Source: Methanomassiliicoccales archaeon
GTDB lineage: Archaea; Thermoplasmatota; Thermoplasmata; Methanomassiliicoccales; JACIVX01
DNA length: 6,545 nucleotides
Direction of reading: 5' to 3'
NCBI GenBank assembly: GCA_028679985.1
Contig: JAJRAH010000132.1
Span: 1-6,545 of the forward strand
Position numbers and translations under genes: made by a program. This document shows positions 5,713 to 6,545 of this stretch, in pieces; the stretch's first letter is position 1, and every line of letters begins with the position of its first letter. The notes beneath the pieces are model-generated. The model saw nothing but the letters and a program-made list of their open reading frames with translations, ran no database searches and had not been told where the DNA came from.

Positions 5713-6375
5713 TCAAGTCACCTTGACCCACGTCCTGCCCACACGCCGAACCTTGTTCTCTGCCTCGAGATCCTTGAGCGTCCCCCTGACGAGATCCTCG
5801 GAGACTTCTATCTGGAACTGGTCTCTAAATATCTTTCGAATCTCCTCCTCTGTCCTTCCTTCAGTGAGCGTCTTCGGGAGCAGCGTACGCAGATCTTCGT
5901 GCAGGTTCCAGGGAAATATGAACCAGGTCCAGTCTTCCTCGGATACCCGAACGGAGTAGAAGTTTGGCTCGATCTTGGAGTGGGTGATATGGAGCAGAGT
6001 GGCGGTCCTCGTCTCCTTGGGCTTCATCTCCTCCAGATGTGAAACCGCCAGAGTAAGGCTCTCACCAGTGTCCGTTATGTCGTCGACGACAAGCACACTC
6101 TCGTTCTCGATCGACGCGTTCAGCTCCTGCGTTAGTAGTGCTTTCCCGTTCTGATTTGCGGTAATACCCCAGTGCTCCGTCTTGACCGCATAGAGCTTCT
6201 TGACGTGCAAATGATCACACAGCAGGCGAGCCGGAACCCACCCTCCCCTCGTCAGACCGACGATGACCGTGGGCTTGCATCTGCAGTCCTGTATCTGCCT
6301 CGCCACGTCCAAAGTCCACCTGGAGATCTCATCGTAGGTGACAATCTTGCATCGGAAGCTCTCCATCTTTGTCAT
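5713..6375 (-). CDS. Phosphoribosyltransferase (COG2236-like) with C-terminal winged-helix-like domain
   Basis: A 220-residue protein. Residues about 10-160 form a type I PRTase domain: VIVGLTRGGWVPARLLCDHL (37-56) supplies the pyrophosphate-binding loop, and VLVVDDITDTGES (94-106) is the PRPP signature with D98 and D99. WTWFIFPWNLHED (149-161) matches the C-terminal block of COG2236 enzymes, which include hypoxanthine/xanthine/guanine-type PRTases. The final 50 residues (171-220) look like a winged helix: TEEEIRKIFRDQFQ, SEDLVRGTLKDLEAENKV, then a short basic wing RRVGRTWVKV. Base substrate or a DNA-binding regulatory role cannot be fixed from sequence; intact PRPP residues argue for ligand binding and probably catalysis. 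The start is decided by a GGAGG 7 nt before the ATG at 6375; a second ATG follows at codon 4. It lies upstream of hpt on the same strand, suggesting a salvage pair. Confidence 0.85.
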   Translation of the reverse strand: MTKMESFRCKIVTYDEISRWTLDVARQIQDCRCKPTVIVGLTRGGWVPARLLCDHLHVKKLYAVKTEHWGITANQNGKALLTQELNASIENESVLVVDDITDTGESLTLAVSHLEEMKPKETRTATLLHITHSKIEPNFYSVRVSEEDWTWFIFPWNLHEDLRTLLPKTLTEGRTEEEIRKIFRDQFQIEVSEDLVRGTLKDLEAENKVRRVGRTWVKVT

Positions 6376-6382
6376 CAGTGTT

Positions 6383-6387
6383 CCTCC
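6383..6387 (-). promoter_or_regulatory. Shine-Dalgarno GGAGG for the PRTase at 6375
   Basis: On the minus strand GGAGG is followed by the 7-nt spacer AACACTG and then the ATG. It is the clearest ribosome binding site in the window and fixes this start. It also implies a transcript with a real 5' leader, unlike the ABC ATPase and TctA-like genes. Confidence 0.8.
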
Positions 6388-6394
6388 AATTCGT

Positions 6395-6410
6395 CCGATC
6401 CGAGCCGATC
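6395..6410. repeat. Short direct repeat CCGATC-N4-CCGATC in the PRTase leader
   Basis: CCGATC occurs at 6395-6400 and again at 6405-6410, a 10-bp period that places both copies on one face of the helix. It lies 8 bp upstream of the Shine-Dalgarno, within the likely 5' leader or just downstream of the promoter. It could be a regulator site, possibly for the winged-helix product of the gene itself, or chance. Confidence 0.25.
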
Positions 6411-6448
6411 AACGAAACCCGTTGTATCACGAAGCATCCTTACGTCCC

Positions 6449-6454
6449 TTAATT
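6449..6454. promoter_or_regulatory. A/T box TTAATT, candidate TATA element
   Basis: TTAATT is the most A/T-rich hexamer between the PRTase start and the T7 tract. Read leftwards it would start transcription near 6425, giving the PRTase a leader of about 50 nt that includes its GGAGG. Being self-complementary, it could equally serve rightwards; an ATG lies at 6474 about 23 bp away. The assignment is weak. Confidence 0.25.
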
Positions 6455-6476
6455 GTCCTGCCAACAGTGTACGATG

Positions 6477-6483
6477 AAAAAAA
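6477..6483 (-). terminator. T7 tract, probable terminator of a minus-strand gene entering from the right
   Basis: On the minus strand the sequence is AAAGCTTTTTTT: a short self-complementary AAAGCTTT followed by more T residues. It lies 23 bp downstream of a possible stop codon at 6507. Oligo-T tracts are the usual intrinsic termination signal in archaea. The presence of an upstream gene is itself uncertain. Confidence 0.4.
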
Positions 6484-6506
6484 GCTTTCCTAGAAGACAA
6501 TCGATC

Positions 6507-6545
6507 TCAGTCCCTGCCACTGTTGCCCATGATCATCTTTCGGAA
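6507..6545 (-). CDS. Possible 3' end of a minus-strand gene (partial, unrecognised)
   Basis: Read from the right edge, one minus-strand frame gives FRKMIMGNSGRD and then TGA. Ten of its twelve sense codons end in G or C, matching the codon habit of the window's confident genes, and a T7 tract follows 23 bp after the stop. Twelve residues are too few to assign a family. A second minus-strand frame (ending TAG at 6490) and a plus-strand frame from ATG 6474 are also open to the edge but have poorer codon character or no ribosome binding site. Confidence 0.3.
   Translation of the reverse strand, partial: FRKMIMGNSGRD

Noticed and set aside
1..6545. The window as a single defence, mobile or biosynthetic system.
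   Set aside because: The gene strands, the convergent borders and the families (polymerase, two transport units, salvage PRTases) show separate units. No integrase, transposase, repeat array or toxin-antitoxin pair is seen.

Overview
This window is archaeal, most likely from a euryarchaeal lineage. Thermoplasmatota would fit the style of the genes, but that placement is inference. Three genes have an archaeal character: a PolB2-type variant B-family DNA polymerase, a standalone archaeal TctA-like membrane protein (COG1784 type), and an archaeal-type hypoxanthine/guanine phosphoribosyltransferase. Coding density is very high. Coding GC is moderate to high, with frequent AGG/AGA (Arg) and ATA (Ile) codons. 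Several genes lack a Shine-Dalgarno site and have A/T boxes about 25-30 nt upstream, which suits leaderless archaeal transcripts. I see no tRNA, rRNA, CRISPR array or mobile element, and no gene-free stretch longer than about 170 bases.

Layout, left to right. At 1-1674 (+) is the C-terminal part of a PolB2 polymerase, cut by the left edge. It retains the motif A aspartate but lacks the first motif C aspartate and a recognisable exonuclease II aspartate. A convergent COG1784/TctA-like permease (1676-3283, -) ends one base after the polymerase stop. It carries an unusual soluble insertion that looks like an OB-fold. A 110-bp divergent control region (3284-3393) holds a centred 10-bp palindrome, candidate TATA boxes for both directions and an inverted repeat around the next start codon. 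An ABC export cassette follows on the + strand: an ATPase (3394-4305) and an ABC-2 permease whose real start is probably a CTG at 4302, overlapping the ATPase stop.

The permease end overlaps the end of the convergent hpt gene (5080-5640, -) by 8 bp. Upstream of hpt on the same strand is a second phosphoribosyltransferase (5713-6375, -). It has a C-terminal winged-helix-like tail and a strong Shine-Dalgarno site. The right edge holds the regulatory region of that gene and possibly the 3' end of another minus-strand gene followed by a T7 terminator.

Functionally the window has three separate themes: DNA damage or replication (PolB2), membrane transport (TctA-like protein and ABC exporter), and purine or related base salvage (two PRTases). 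Nothing ties these into one novel system. The most notable points are the altered polymerase active site, the OB-like insertion in a membrane transporter, the PRTase-winged helix fusion, the probable CTG start and the inverted repeat around the ABC ATPase start.
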